A stretch of 64,000 bases of DNA from an uncultured delta proteobacterium (GCA_900079685.1 LT599018.1:2147486-2211485), one strand, 5' to 3'. Positions 42,902-52,769 are shown, counted from the stretch's first letter. Notes: generated by a model from the letters alone, not told the origin. Made by a program: numbers and translations.

Positions 42902-43735
42902 ATGACCGCGTTCCGTTCTCTGCCGCGTTTCGCCATGACCGCTTGTTTCGTTTTTCTCGTCGCGGGCCTCGCCGCCTGCGCCAAACAGCCGGACCCGCAG
43001 ACGAACCTCGCCAAAGCCGGCGCCCGCGCGAACATGGGGGATTTCACCGTGTTCGCCGTCGAAGCGGAACCCGGGACAAACCTTGTGCAGCCGACCGTGC
43101 TGTATAAAAACCGGGACATTTCCCAACCCGGCGACCCCGTGCGGGAAATGACCCCGGGGAAAATCGTGCTGAACTTTCCCCAGCCCGGCTGCGAGAGCAT
43201 GAAAGTGGAGACGTTCACCGGCGGCGCCAACTGCTGTTTCGGGTATTACCTGCTCACAACCTGCCCGGACGGCCCCCATGCCGCATATATTGAACCGCAG
43301 AACGGCGGCGTCGGCGACGCGGAACAGAAGCTGCGCGCCTATCCCATCGACGACCCGGCCTTTTTCTACTACGAACCCCAAAACCAGACCGGCGGGACCA
43401 AACTTTCCTTGAGCCGGGTGGATTCTCCCCGCATCACCCGCTTCCTGGTCTTCGACAACGGCGTCTGGCGCGCGGACCACGCCGGGGAACTTGCCGCCGC
43501 CTACAAGGCCCTGCTGGACCAGGCCCGTAAGGATAAAACCATGAACAAGGCGGCCCGCGCCATCAGCATGGCCTACTATTCCCTGATGGCCGGGGGCAAA
43601 ACCGCCGCCGCCGAACGCCTTTTGAAACAGGCGCTGCCCCGGGAATACACGCATCTTACGCCCGCCATCATGAAGGATATCCAGACTTCGGTCAGTTCTT
43701 TCAACCCCGTGCGCAGCCTGACCGTGACGCAATAG
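42902..43735 (+). CDS. Lipoprotein of unknown function
   Basis: A 277-aa exported protein with a signal peptide ending in the lipobox LAAC (Cys26). GGAGGAG precedes the ATG. The mature part has KVETFTGGANCCFGYYLLTTCPDG, with a vicinal Cys pair and one further Cys, and an EPQNGG segment; the latter half is helical (AAYKALLDQARKDKTMNKAARAISMAYYSLMAGG), resembling a TPR-like unit. I do not recognise the family. It ends at a strong terminator and is monocistronic. Confidence 0.75.
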   Translation: MTAFRSLPRFAMTACFVFLVAGLAACAKQPDPQTNLAKAGARANMGDFTVFAVEAEPGTNLVQPTVLYKNRDISQPGDPVREMTPGKIVLNFPQPGCESMKVETFTGGANCCFGYYLLTTCPDGPHAAYIEPQNGGVGDAEQKLRAYPIDDPAFFYYEPQNQTGGTKLSLSRVDSPRITRFLVFDNGVWRADHAGELAAAYKALLDQARKDKTMNKAARAISMAYYSLMAGGKTAAAERLLKQALPREYTHLTPAIMKDIQTSVSSFNPVRSLTVTQ

Positions 43736-43760
43736 GGGCATCGGCCGCCGCATACTGCAA

Positions 43761-43796
43761 CAAGGCCTGCCGCATGCGCGGCAGGCCCTGTTTTTT
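43761..43796 (+). terminator. Terminator of the lipoprotein gene
   Basis: Stem GGCCTGCCGC/GCGGCAGGCC with loop ATGC, followed by CTGTTTTTT. Confidence 0.88.
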
Positions 43797-43811
43797 AACC
43801 GTTCTTCTGTA

Positions 43812-44558
43812 TCACGCCGCGCGTTTGCGCCGCCGGTACACGCTGAACGCCGTCTCCAGGATCACCGGCAAAAGGAACAGGATCGTCATGACGCGCAGGT
43901 ATGCGTAAAAAGGCTTGAACGCCTGCGTTACCTGATGCTCCAAAATATCGCAGACGATGCCGCCCTGCAAAAGAACCACGAGGTCCGATTTCCAGATCCG
44001 CTGCAGGAGTTCCTTGTCCACCTTTGTCGCTCCGGCAAGGGTATCGACGAGTTTTTCCTCAATGTACGCGCCGAGGGAAAGGGCCACCCCCTCCTGCAAC
44101 CCGGAGACCAGCGGCTTCATGAACAGGGTGAAGCGCGAGGTATCGGAAAAGCCTTCCAGCAGCTTGGCACTGTATTCACGCGCCACCTCGCGTCCCAATT
44201 CGCGCAGGGAGATGGTCGGCTCCTTCCGGAACCGGCTCACGATACTGCTCCAAACAGAACTCGCGTAGTCCGCGCTGGCGGTGGCAATCGCCGGGCGCGC
44301 CTGGTCAACGGCGCTCAAAAAGCCGCTTTGCGCTGAGTACACCGTAGACCAGGCCGTGGCGGCGCAGACAAACACAATGGGAATATACAGGTAGTAGACG
44401 CAGACCAGGGTCCGGTGCCATTTCGCTTCCCGGCGCATCAGCCCGGTTTTGCGCATGACGAACAGCACAACGACCGCCGCGAGCAGGGCATACACGATGA
44501 CCATGAAATTAAATTCGCCCGTGGCGTGGGCAAAAGCGTTCCGCCAAATGGTGTTCAT
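43812..44558 (-). CDS. Membrane protein of unknown function
   Basis: A 248-aa protein. Hydrophobic spans lie at about 17-36 (FMVIVYALLAAVVVLFVM), 50-72 (VCVYYLYIPIVFVCAATAW) and 216-237 (YLRVMTILFLLPVILETAF). A long soluble helical stretch (about 80-200) sits between spans 2 and 3. The C-terminus is basic (RRRKRAA). I do not recognise it. It ends eight bases upstream of nothing coding on its strand and begins just after the prfC stop, so it may be the distal gene of the trmI-prfC unit. A structural or sensor role cannot be told. Confidence 0.65.
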   Translation of the reverse strand: MNTIWRNAFAHATGEFNFMVIVYALLAAVVVLFVMRKTGLMRREAKWHRTLVCVYYLYIPIVFVCAATAWSTVYSAQSGFLSAVDQARPAIATASADYASSVWSSIVSRFRKEPTISLRELGREVAREYSAKLLEGFSDTSRFTLFMKPLVSGLQEGVALSLGAYIEEKLVDTLAGATKVDKELLQRIWKSDLVVLLQGGIVCDILEHQVTQAFKPFYAYLRVMTILFLLPVILETAFSVYRRRKRAA

Positions 44559-44566
44559 CGCTTCCC

Positions 44567-46165
44567 CTAAGAAATTTCCCGTGTGTTGCGGAACACCACG
44601 TCCGGATACCGCTCCTCGGCGGATTCCAGCTTCCAGACGTTCGGGGCGAGGTAGGCCAGCGCGCCTTCGGCATCGATGGCGAGATCGCCCCGGTAATAGT
44701 CCTGGAACTCCTCGAACTGTTTTTTGTTGTCCGAGCCGACCCAGCGGGCCGTGTTGGTGGAAATGGCCTCGTAATCGGCCTTGACGTTGTATTCGTCCGC
44801 CAGGCGGGAGATAATCACGTCAAATTGCAGCACCCCGACGGCGCCGAGGATATAGTCGTTGTTCACCAGCGGGCGGAAGAGTTGCACCGCGCCTTCCTCG
44901 GCAAGTTGCTCAAGGCCTTTTTGCAGCTGCTTGGCTTTAAGCGGATCCCGCAGCCGCACCCGGCGGAAATGCTCCGGCGCGAAGTTCGGGATGCCGATGA
45001 ATTTCAACTCCTCCCGGCCCTGCGTGAACGCGTCCCCGATCTTGATGGTGCCGTGGTTGGGCAGCCCGATGATGTCGCCGGGCCAGGCTTCCTCCACCCC
45101 GGTCCGGTCCTGGGCCATGAAGATGGTGGCGGCGTTGATGGCGATTTCCTTGCCCGTGCGGTGGTGGAAGAGCTTCATGCCGCGCTGGAACCGGCCCGAG
45201 CAGATGCGTAAAAACGCGATACGGTCGCGGTGGGCTTTATCCATGTTCGCCTGGATCTTGAACACGAACCCGGTGAACTCCGGCTCGTCCGGCGCGACGG
45301 TCCGGGTTGTCGTGGGCCTGGGGCCGGGCGGGGGCGCAAGTTTCACAAAGGTGTCGAGCAGTTCCTGCACCCCGAAATTGTTGATGGCGCTGCCGAAAAA
45401 CACGGGCGTCTGGGCTCCGGCCAGGTATTTTTCCACGGAAAAAGGCGTGCCCGCCTCTGAAAGCAGTTCCATGTCCAGGCGAAGCTGGCCCGCCAGGTCG
45501 CCGAGGTGTTCGTCCAGCAGGGGGTCGTCAAGGCCCGCTATCCGCACGGCCGGTTCCTGCTTCTTGCCGCCGTGGGTCGGCGAGAACAGCAGGAGCTCGC
45601 CCTTGGCGATGTTGTAGGTGCCCTTGAAATCCTGCCCCATGCCCACGGGCCAGGTCAGCGGCACACACTCGATGCCCAGGTGTTCCTCGATGTCCGCCAT
45701 CACGTCCAAGGGGGTAAGGCCCTCGCGGTCCAGCTTGTTCACAAAGGTCATGACCGGCGTGTTGCGCATCCGGCAGACGTCCATGAGCTTTTTTGTCTGG
45801 GTTTCCACGCCTTTGGCCGCGTCGATCACGATCAGCGCGGAGTCCACGGCCGTGAGCACGCGGTAGGTGTCTTCGGAAAAATCCTGGTGGCCGGGGGTGT
45901 CGAGCAGGTTCACTTCATACCCGTCATAAGTGAACTTCATGACCGAGGAGGTGACGGAAATGCCCCGCTCCTTTTCCATGGCCATCCAGTCGGAGGTGGC
46001 GTGGCGCGCGGCTTTGCGCGCCCTGACCGAGCCGGCCAGCTGGATGGCGCCGCCGAAGAGCAGCAGTTTTTCCGTCAGCGTGGTCTTGCCCGCGTCCGGG
46101 TGGCTGATGATGCCGAACGTCCGGCGTTTCGCGATTTCCTCGCGCAAGGTTGCCTCAAAGCTCAT
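44567..46165 (-). CDS. prfC: Peptide chain release factor 3
   Basis: A GTPase that removes RF1/RF2 from ribosomes after termination. The protein is 532 aa. G1 is [11 protein letters not shown]3 is [14 protein letters not shown] and G4 is NKLD; the RAR...[20 protein letters not shown] block is RF3-specific. The start at 46165 has AGGAGA upstream; an in-frame ATG at 46183 is possible. The end of the trmI gene overlaps its beginning by 11 bases, so the two are coupled. Confidence 0.96.
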   Translation of the reverse strand: MSFEATLREEIAKRRTFGIISHPDAGKTTLTEKLLLFGGAIQLAGSVRARKAARHATSDWMAMEKERGISVTSSVMKFTYDGYEVNLLDTPGHQDFSEDTYRVLTAVDSALIVIDAAKGVETQTKKLMDVCRMRNTPVMTFVNKLDREGLTPLDVMADIEEHLGIECVPLTWPVGMGQDFKGTYNIAKGELLLFSPTHGGKKQEPAVRIAGLDDPLLDEHLGDLAGQLRLDMELLSEAGTPFSVEKYLAGAQTPVFFGSAINNFGVQELLDTFVKLAPPPGPRPTTTRTVAPDEPEFTGFVFKIQANMDKAHRDRIAFLRICSGRFQRGMKLFHHRTGKEIAINAATIFMAQDRTGVEEAWPGDIIGLPNHGTIKIGDAFTQGREELKFIGIPNFAPEHFRRVRLRDPLKAKQLQKGLEQLAEEGAVQLFRPLVNNDYILGAVGVLQFDVIISRLADEYNVKADYEAISTNTARWVGSDNKKQFEEFQDYYRGDLAIDAEGALAYLAPNVWKLESAEERYPDVVFRNTREIS

Positions 46166-47033
46166 AATCACTCGTCTCCTCATCCGTATCCAGGCCCAGC
46201 CGTTCCCGCTTCGCGGCTTCCTGCTTGCGCTCGCGCGTGCCTTTGGGCGCGCGCGCGTCGAATTCCGCGCACATTTCCTGATGGCGGGCGAAGATAAGGA
46301 AGCCGGTGTGGGCGATCATGCGGTCGTCCGGCCGCAACCGGTCGGCCAGCGCCTTCCAGCGGCGGATGAAGACCTCTTCGACCTCGATATCCGCGAAGGG
46401 CCGCGTTTCCATGGCGCGCAAGAGCTCGGAAACCTGGTTCACCACGGGCAGGAAAAAAGCGAACCGCGCGCCGGGTTTTGTGGCGGCGAGGGCGTTGTCC
46501 AGGTATTCCCAGGGGGTGCGCACGTCCAGGAACAGCGCGTCCGCGTCGGTCTGGTCAAACCCTTCGATGATGTCGCGGTTATACTGGGTCACGTTATGGC
46601 CGAGCCCGGCCCACTCCAGGTTGCGGCCCGCGAGTTTGTAAAATTCAGGCCTGGCTTCATAAGTATACACGTGGCCGGACTCGCCGGAAAACCAGGAAAG
46701 GGCCATAGTCAGCGAGCCGGACCCGGACCCGGCCTCAATGACGCGCGTGCCGTTGCCGACGCCGAGCCGCATGCAGATATAGCCGATGTCCTTGGGGTAG
46801 AGCACCTGCGTCTGGCGTTTCACCCCGCGCACCAGGTCGTAGAGCGAGGGGCGCATGAGGCGGTAGGGGCAGCCCTGCTGCGTGAACACAACCTGGCCGA
46901 ATTCGGCTGCCGCGACGTCGGCGGCGAACAGCACGCCGTCGTTGCCGTGGATGTCATCCCCCTCGGTCAGGCGGCGCAGCATGCGTTTGCCTTTCGGGGT
47001 GACGAGAATGATAAGGTCGCCGTATGCGGGCAT
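46155..47033 (-). CDS. trmI: tRNA (adenine-N1)-methyltransferase, TrmI type
   Basis: Makes m1A58 in the T-loop of tRNA. The protein is 293 aa. An N-terminal beta domain ([14 protein letters not shown]...) is followed by [37 protein letters not shown], the TrmI SAM motif I, then [17 protein letters not shown] and [17 protein letters not shown]. The C-terminus is charged. CCGGAG precedes the ATG at 47033. The frame runs on to 47198, without family similarity. It forms a unit with prfC. Confidence 0.93.
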   Translation of the reverse strand: MPAYGDLIILVTPKGKRMLRRLTEGDDIHGNDGVLFAADVAAAEFGQVVFTQQGCPYRLMRPSLYDLVRGVKRQTQVLYPKDIGYICMRLGVGNGTRVIEAGSGSGSLTMALSWFSGESGHVYTYEARPEFYKLAGRNLEWAGLGHNVTQYNRDIIEGFDQTDADALFLDVRTPWEYLDNALAATKPGARFAFFLPVVNQVSELLRAMETRPFADIEVEEVFIRRWKALADRLRPDDRMIAHTGFLIFARHQEMCAEFDARAPKGTRERKQEAAKRERLGLDTDEETSDYEL

Positions 47034-47506
47034 GGTAACTCCGGTGTAAAAAAACAAGGGCCGGGCGGGGGGAAACGGGATCCGCGCCGCGCGGTCAGGG
47101 CTGTGCGCGTTCACGCAAAACAGAGCCGGTTCAGCGCCGCGCAAAACGGCTCGCTGTGATCGATGGGGTTGCGTACAGCCCGTAGCGCTCCCTGTCAAGT
47201 CTCCCGATGGCCTCCGCGCCCTTATTTTTCCACTGGGGCTTCATTTTTTTTCTAAATTTGCCATAATTGTATTGCTTTTTTTTGAGAAAAAAGCTTTTAT
47301 CCACTCCGAGAAAGTAGTATGGCACGTGTTTCGTGATGGCGATGCTTTGGCGCGCCGCTTTCCCCAGCATATTTTGCGGCGTTGTGCCGCATATACGATA
47401 CTTTTGCTTCACTTTTGCTTCCGCGGGCAAACCGCCCCGGTACACGCGCGACGTGCTTTTTACGGTGCCACGACGCACCCGCATGTGCGCAATGTAAGGA
47501 TTTTCA
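47034..47506. promoter_or_regulatory. Promoter and long leader region of the RNase E/G gene
   Basis: A 473-base gap, divergent between trmI (-) and the RNase gene (+). The segment 47225-47300 is very AT-rich (T-runs, CCATAATTGTATTG) and is the likely promoter zone, which would give a leader of about 200 nt. RNase E genes are classically autoregulated through such leaders. A similar CCATAATTGT string occurs near 42205, upstream of the small HTH gene. No exact promoter boxes are claimed. Confidence 0.4.
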
Positions 47507-50119
47507 ATGACACAGGAAAACGATTCCGCTGCGTCGTCCGGCAAAACGCCGGACCAGGCAGCCGCGCCCGCCAAAAAAGCCGGCGCAACGCCCAAAAAGA
47601 CAACGGCCCGCAAGACGGCTTCCCCCAAAACCGCACCCGCCAAAAAAGCGGCTGCGCCCACGAAAGAAGCGGCAGCGCAGGCCGGGGAAAAAACCGCTCC
47701 CGCCAAAAAGCCGCGCGCGGCAGCCAAGCCCGCCGCTAAAACAACGTCCAAAACAGCCCCTGCGACCGGCACCGACGCGAGCGCGAAAGCCCCCGCCAAA
47801 GCTCCCGCAAAGCCCCTGACGGCCACGGCGAGCAAGACGGACGGCGAAGCCGCGAAAAACACCGCGAAGACCCCCGCGAAAAAAGCTCCGGCCAGACCCC
47901 GTGGCGCGGCCAAGCCTAAAACGGCCCCCGTTCCGGTAGCGGATGCCGCTCCGGCGCAATCTCCCGCCAAAGAAACCGCTGCGCCCGCTGCAAAAATGGA
48001 CACGCCCGCGCAAAAACAGGCTGCGCCCGCAAAAACGGATACCGTGAACGCGGATAGCGCGGGCACGCCCCGCGCGCCCGAATCCAAAGCCGCCAAACCG
48101 CGCAATGCGCGCCGGGGAGCCTCTCCCAAGAAGGCCGCCGGACCGGCCATGGAAAAACAGGCGGAACCGGCCGCGAAAGAATCCGCCGCAACGACGCGGG
48201 CCGAACCGCCCGTGACCCCGGCGGCCTCCCAGGCCCCGGCTTCGGCCCAGGCCACGCTCCCGGCAACCGGCCCGGAAGCCCGGACGGGCGATGCGCCCGA
48301 AGCGCCTGCCAAACCCGCGTCACGCCGGTCACGGCGCGGCGGGCGGCGCCGCAACAAATCCAGAGCGGCGGCGGCGGAAAACGCGGCGGCAGCGGCGGCG
48401 GCCACCCCCGCGTCCGTGAACGCGCCGGAAACGGCCGATCCCGCCACGGAAGCGGAGGCCACCCCGGCTGCCACGCGGGAAACGGCCGCTGAAATGCCGG
48501 AAAAAGCGCCCGGGGCCAAGCCCGAGCCCAAAACGGGCGACTCCGGGAAACATGCGCCCAAGGCGGCCGCGCCCAAAACGGCCGCACCCAAAACGGCCGC
48601 ACCCAAAACGACCGCAAAAGACAAAAAGGCGCCGCCGAAAGCGGAAGCCAAAACGCCGGGCGGCAAGCAGAAAATGTTCATCAGCGTGCTTTCCGGCGAG
48701 CTGGTGGAAGTGGTGCTGGCCGAGGAAGGCGTCATCGTCGAATACTATGTGGAGATGCAGCACCAGGCCAAGGTCAAGGGAAACATCTACAAGGGCGTCG
48801 TCAGCAATATCGACGCGAACTTGCAGGCGGCCTTCATCTCCTATGCCGGGGGCGTGAAAAACGGCTTCCTCCAGATCGACGAAGTGCACCCGGAATACTA
48901 CATTTCCCATCACGACGCGGCCAAGGGGCGCAAATATCCCCCCATCCAGAAAGTGCTGAAGCCGGGGCAGGAAATTCTTGTTCAGGTCGTCAAGGAACCC
49001 GCGGGCACCAAGGGCGCGTTCCTGACTTCCTACCTCTCCCTGCCGGGGCGGTTCCTCGTCCTTACCCCGGGCCGCGAGCAGATCGGCGTCTCCCGCAAGG
49101 TGGAGATCGACGAGGAACGCGTCCGGTTGCGCGGCCTGCTTGAAGGGCTCAACCCCGGCCCCGGGCTCGGAGTGATCGTGCGCACGGCCAGCACGGGCGC
49201 GACCAAGACCAGTTTGCAGCGCGACCTTCTGTTTTTAAAGCGCCTCTGGAAAGACGTGCGCGCCAAAGGCCAGACATCCCCGGCCCCCGGCCTCATTTAC
49301 GAGGAACTGGACCTCTCCACCCGCGCCGTGCGCGACTACCTCACGGAAGACGTGCAGGAGGTCTGGGTGGATGACGTGGCCACGGCCGACCAGGTTACGG
49401 AACTCGCCTCCCTCCTCTTCCCCAAGAAGCAGGACCTGGTGCAGGTGCACCAGAACAACGGCCAGACGCTGTTCGAGCGTTTCTCCCTGCAGAAACAGCT
49501 GGACCAGATCCATTCCCGCGAAGTGAGCCTGCCGTCCGGCGGGAGCCTTGTCATCGACAAGACCGAAGCCCTGACGGCCATAGATATCAACTCCGGCCGC
49601 AGCAGCGGCAAGACGAATTTTGAGGACATGGCCTACCGCACCAACATGGAAGCGGCGAAAGCCATCCCCCTGCAGCTGCGCCTGCGCGATATCGGCGGCC
49701 AGATCGTGGCGGACTTTATCGAAATGCGCGACCGCGACCACTGGCGGGAAGTGGAAAAAGTCGTCAGAAACGGCATGAAAGGCGACCGCGCCCGGTACGA
49801 CGTGGGCAAGATAGGCCCCTTCGGTATGCTGGAAATCGTGCGGCAGCGGCTCGGTTCCTCGGCCATTTCCATCAGCACGGAACCGTGCCCCTGCTGCAAG
49901 GGCACGGGCATCCGCCGCAACCTGGAATGGCAGGCCATGCAGGCCCTGCGCGACATCAGCAAACAGCTGCGCCAGGCGGCCGCCAACAACCAGACCGCCA
50001 TGACGTACCCCATGGAAACGGAACTGGCCTTTTATGTCCTGAACGCCAAGCGCGCCATCCTGCAAAGCCTGGAGGCCGAGTCCGGCGTGGCGCTCTCCGT
50101 CACCCCGAAAACGGAGTGA
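47507..50119 (+). CDS. Ribonuclease E/G with a 389-residue basic, histone H1-like N-terminal extension
   Basis: An endoribonuclease for rRNA processing and mRNA decay, 870 aa. Residues 1-389 are low-complexity Ala/Lys/Pro/Thr with many AAPKK- and TAPKT-like units. The catalytic core starts near Met390: an S1 domain (GVVSNIDANLQAAFISYAGGVKNGFLQ), the 5'-sensor and DNase I-like part (ALTAIDINSGRSSGK, ADFIEMRD with the catalytic Asp residues), and the Zn-link CPCCKGTG (about 794-801). In E. coli RNase E the disordered scaffold is C-terminal. TAAGGA precedes the ATG. queH follows after two bases. Confidence 0.94.
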   Translation: MTQENDSAASSGKTPDQAAAPAKKAGATPKKTTARKTASPKTAPAKKAAAPTKEAAAQAGEKTAPAKKPRAAAKPAAKTTSKTAPATGTDASAKAPAKAPAKPLTATASKTDGEAAKNTAKTPAKKAPARPRGAAKPKTAPVPVADAAPAQSPAKETAAPAAKMDTPAQKQAAPAKTDTVNADSAGTPRAPESKAAKPRNARRGASPKKAAGPAMEKQAEPAAKESAATTRAEPPVTPAASQAPASAQATLPATGPEARTGDAPEAPAKPASRRSRRGGRRRNKSRAAAAENAAAAAAATPASVNAPETADPATEAEATPAATRETAAEMPEKAPGAKPEPKTGDSGKHAPKAAAPKTAAPKTAAPKTTAKDKKAPPKAEAKTPGGKQKMFISVLSGELVEVVLAEEGVIVEYYVEMQHQAKVKGNIYKGVVSNIDANLQAAFISYAGGVKNGFLQIDEVHPEYYISHHDAAKGRKYPPIQKVLKPGQEILVQVVKEPAGTKGAFLTSYLSLPGRFLVLTPGREQIGVSRKVEIDEERVRLRGLLEGLNPGPGLGVIVRTASTGATKTSLQRDLLFLKRLWKDVRAKGQTSPAPGLIYEELDLSTRAVRDYLTEDVQEVWVDDVATADQVTELASLLFPKKQDLVQVHQNNGQTLFERFSLQKQLDQIHSREVSLPSGGSLVIDKTEALTAIDINSGRSSGKTNFEDMAYRTNMEAAKAIPLQLRLRDIGGQIVADFIEMRDRDHWREVEKVVRNGMKGDRARYDVGKIGPFGMLEIVRQRLGSSAISISTEPCPCCKGTGIRRNLEWQAMQALRDISKQLRQAAANNQTAMTYPMETELAFYVLNAKRAILQSLEAESGVALSVTPKTE

Positions 50120-50121
50120 GC

Positions 50122-50754
50122 ATGCGGGTTTTGCTGCACCTGTGCTGCGGCCCGTGCGCCATCATGCCGGTCAGGGAGTTGCAAAAAGCCGGGCACACCG
50201 TTGCCGGATGGTTTTATAACCCCAACATTCACCCGCTGGCCGAATACCTGCGCCGCCGCGAAGGCGCGGCGCGGGTAGCGGCCTTGCACGATATGCCGCT
50301 GTTCTTTCCATATCAGGGGCCATATCAGGGGCCATATCAGGGGCCACAGCAGGGGCCGGAAGCGGACCCGGGTGCGCCGGGCAGGGCCGAATACGGCGTT
50401 GCCGCCTGGTGCCGGGCCGCCCTGGACGCGCCGGGCGGCCGCTGCCTCTATTGCCGGGAATCCCGCTTTGACGCGGCCGCGAAGGCCGCCCGCGAGCGGG
50501 GGTTTGACGCGTTCACCTCTTCCCTTCTCTATTCGCGGCGGCAAGATCATGACGGCATGCGGGCGGCGGGCGAAAAAGCCGCGGCAACGTGGAACGTCGC
50601 CTTTCTGTACCAGGATTTCCGCCCTTTTTGGCAGGCAGGCATTGCCGCGTCAAAGGAACTCGGTATTTACCGCCAGCAGTATTGCGGCTGCGTGTTCAGC
50701 GAGGAAGAGCGCTACGCGCGGGACCTGGAAAAAGCCGTTCAAAACCTTTCCTGA
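50122..50754 (+). CDS. queH: Epoxyqueuosine reductase QueH
   Basis: Reduces epoxyqueuosine in tRNA to queuosine, the last step of the pathway. The protein is 210 aa. The Cys pairs of the family are LLHLCCGPC (Cys8, Cys9, Cys12) and QYCGCVF (Cys188, Cys190); GWFYNPNIHP and SRFDAAAKAARERGFDAFTSSLLYSR are also typical. Between them is an insert with three tandem PYQG units and a PQQG (about residues 63-78), encoded by a 12-base tandem repeat. It begins two bases after the RNase E/G gene. With queF it completes queuosine synthesis from preQ0. Confidence 0.93.
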   Translation: MRVLLHLCCGPCAIMPVRELQKAGHTVAGWFYNPNIHPLAEYLRRREGAARVAALHDMPLFFPYQGPYQGPYQGPQQGPEADPGAPGRAEYGVAAWCRAALDAPGGRCLYCRESRFDAAAKAARERGFDAFTSSLLYSRRQDHDGMRAAGEKAAATWNVAFLYQDFRPFWQAGIAASKELGIYRQQYCGCVFSEEERYARDLEKAVQNLS

Positions 50755-50788
50755 ACAAACGGCTTGCGGATAAAAACCGCCGGGCCGC

Positions 50789-51313
50789 TTACACCATACG
50801 CGGTTTTCGCGAGCCGATGCCGCCCTTGTCCACCCACGTTCCCGCCAGTAGCTGCGGGATGTTCCCGCTCTCTTCGACCGGCATGAAAAACTCCCTGTGG
50901 TTGTCCAGATGGGCCAGCCACCAGGCTTTCAGGTACAGGAGGAAGTGCTGCGGGTACGTATCAAGGTGGAACAGGCTTTCGGCCTTGAGGAGGTATGCGC
51001 GCAACTCCTCGTGCTGCATATCGTACAGCGCGGCGTATCCCGGCTCGTTGAACTCGAGCACCATTTTTTCGGTGCAGCAGTGTATGCCCGCGTATGACCG
51101 GAACGCCAGCAGCGCCGGCAGGGCGACGGCCCCCCGGTCATGCCGCCGCATATGGTACAGCAATGTATTGATCGCCCCCATGAGCCCCTTGTGCTGGTCA
51201 TCTATGATGGAAATACCCGTTTCATACTTTTCTCGAAAAATAAGCATCATATCACACGCATCGTCACGATCATTCATCATATTATGATTACCAGCATATT
51301 TTTTATTCACCAT
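50789..51313 (-). CDS. Bacteriohemerythrin
   Basis: An oxygen-binding di-iron protein, about 174 aa. Iron ligands are visible as His in IIDDQHKGL, His and Glu in IHCCTEKMVLEF, His in YDMQHEEL and the His pair in WLAHLDNHREFF; these follow the hemerythrin pattern H...HxxxE...H...HxxxxD. I prefer the ATG at 51313, which has GGGGAG upstream, over the one at 51346. The tail after the domain (WVDKGGIGSRKPRMV) is short. In microaerophilic or anaerobic species such proteins carry or scavenge oxygen. Confidence 0.88.
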   Translation of the reverse strand: MVNKKYAGNHNMMNDRDDACDMMLIFREKYETGISIIDDQHKGLMGAINTLLYHMRRHDRGAVALPALLAFRSYAGIHCCTEKMVLEFNEPGYAALYDMQHEELRAYLLKAESLFHLDTYPQHFLLYLKAWWLAHLDNHREFFMPVEESGNIPQLLAGTWVDKGGIGSRKPRMV

Positions 51314-51572
51314 GAAAATCTCCCCGTGCAATGTATTTTTCTTCATTGATGAAAGAATACATTGGCAACATGCAAAAAAATTCTTCTTTCACCTATTGTT
51401 TATCTGCGGGAATATTACTGGTACATGATATGATTCTTATAAAGAACAGCCTCCACCTTTCCGCGTATCACGGCCGCCGGTCCGCTTTTCCCGGGGGCCG
51501 ATCCGGGGTATTATCCGCCGACACCGCCGGGTGAAACGGCGGCCGATTGAAGGCCCCCATGTAAGGAATGCC

Positions 51573-52769
51573 ATGCTGCTCTATATCCATGTGCCCTTTT
51601 GCCGCGCCAAATGCCGTTACTGCGCGTTCTATTCCGTGCCGCTCCCCGGCCTTGGGGCGTTGCGCGAGTATACGAATGCGCTGCTTCTGGAAATTGCGCA
51701 CTGGGGCGACACGCTGGGCAGGGAAAAAATAGAGAGCATATTTTTCGGCGGCGGCACGCCAAGCCTTTTGCCGCCCAAGCTGCTGCAAACCATTCTGGGA
51801 AAAATCCGCGCGGCCTTTGACGTCTCCCCCAAAGCGGAAATAACCCTTGAGGCCAACCCGGACTCTTTGCTGGCCATCGGGTACGCCCACGATATCGCGG
51901 CGCTGGGCGTCAACCGCCTCTCCCTCGGCGTGCAAAGCCTTGACGAGGGCGCCCTCGCGGCGCTGGGCAGGCCCCACGGCAGGCGGGAAGCTCTCATGGC
52001 TTACGAGCTCGCGCGCTCCGCTAATTTCGCCTCGGTCAGCCTCGATCTTATCTGGGGGCTCCCGGGCCAGCGGCGGCGCGACTGGATGCGGGAGCTGGCC
52101 GAAGTGGCCGCCTTGCAGCCCGATCATCTCTCCTGCTACGGTTTGACGCTGGAAGACGGTACACCCATGGCCAAAGCCTTTGAGGAGGGGCTCGTTGAAC
52201 TGCCCGTTGAAAAAGACCAGGCCGCCATGTACGTGGACGGGGCCGACTATCTGGAAACGGCGGGCCTGTTGCAGTATGAGATATCCAACTTCGCGCGCAT
52301 GGGGTTCCAGTGCCGCCACAACCTGGGATACTGGGAAAACAGCGACTATCTGGGGCTCGGCCCCGGCGCCACCTCCACCATGAAGGGGGTGCGCTGGACC
52401 AACCCGCAGGACATCGGGGAATGGGCCGGCAACGTCCGGGCGGGCATTGCCGCCCGCGACGCGGAAACGCTCTCCCCCAAGATCAGGCTGCTGGAGACCG
52501 TCATGCTCCGGTTGCGCACCACCAGGGGGCTCCGGATCAAGGCATACCGCGATATGACCGGGCGCGATTTCATGAAAGACAACAAGGAACTCTTGCATCT
52601 GCTGCACCGGCAGGGCCTGGTGCGGTTCCGCAACGGGTACGTGCGCCTGACCCGCAACGGCATGCTCGTCTCCAACTCCATCCTGGAGTATCTTTTCGAC
52701 GCCATGGAATCCCGGCTGGAAGGCAGTTCCGGGAACGAGCCGCACATGCTCGGCAACGGGATGCCGTGA
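51573..52769 (+). CDS. hemW: Radical SAM protein HemW (coproporphyrinogen III oxidase-like)
   Basis: A radical SAM enzyme, 398 aa. The [4Fe-4S] motif is Cys10-x3-Cys14-x2-Cys17 (CRAKCRYC). IFFGGGTPSLLP, NPDSL, VNRLSLGVQSLDEGALAALGRPHG and EISNFARMGFQCRHNLGYWE are the HemN/HemW blocks. The absence of the HemN-specific N-terminal extension before the Cys motif fits HemW, a haem chaperone. The ATG at 51573 has TAAGGA upstream; the frame opens at 51531. It is followed by an AT-rich stretch before the LacI gene. Confidence 0.92.
   Translation: MLLYIHVPFCRAKCRYCAFYSVPLPGLGALREYTNALLLEIAHWGDTLGREKIESIFFGGGTPSLLPPKLLQTILGKIRAAFDVSPKAEITLEANPDSLLAIGYAHDIAALGVNRLSLGVQSLDEGALAALGRPHGRREALMAYELARSANFASVSLDLIWGLPGQRRRDWMRELAEVAALQPDHLSCYGLTLEDGTPMAKAFEEGLVELPVEKDQAAMYVDGADYLETAGLLQYEISNFARMGFQCRHNLGYWENSDYLGLGPGATSTMKGVRWTNPQDIGEWAGNVRAGIAARDAETLSPKIRLLETVMLRLRTTRGLRIKAYRDMTGRDFMKDNKELLHLLHRQGLVRFRNGYVRLTRNGMLVSNSILEYLFDAMESRLEGSSGNEPHMLGNGMP

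Noticed and set aside
47131-48735. 534-residue minus-strand frame
   Set aside because: It mirrors the repetitive Ala/Lys tail of the RNase E/G gene; the Ala/Gly/Phe-rich product is an antisense artefact.
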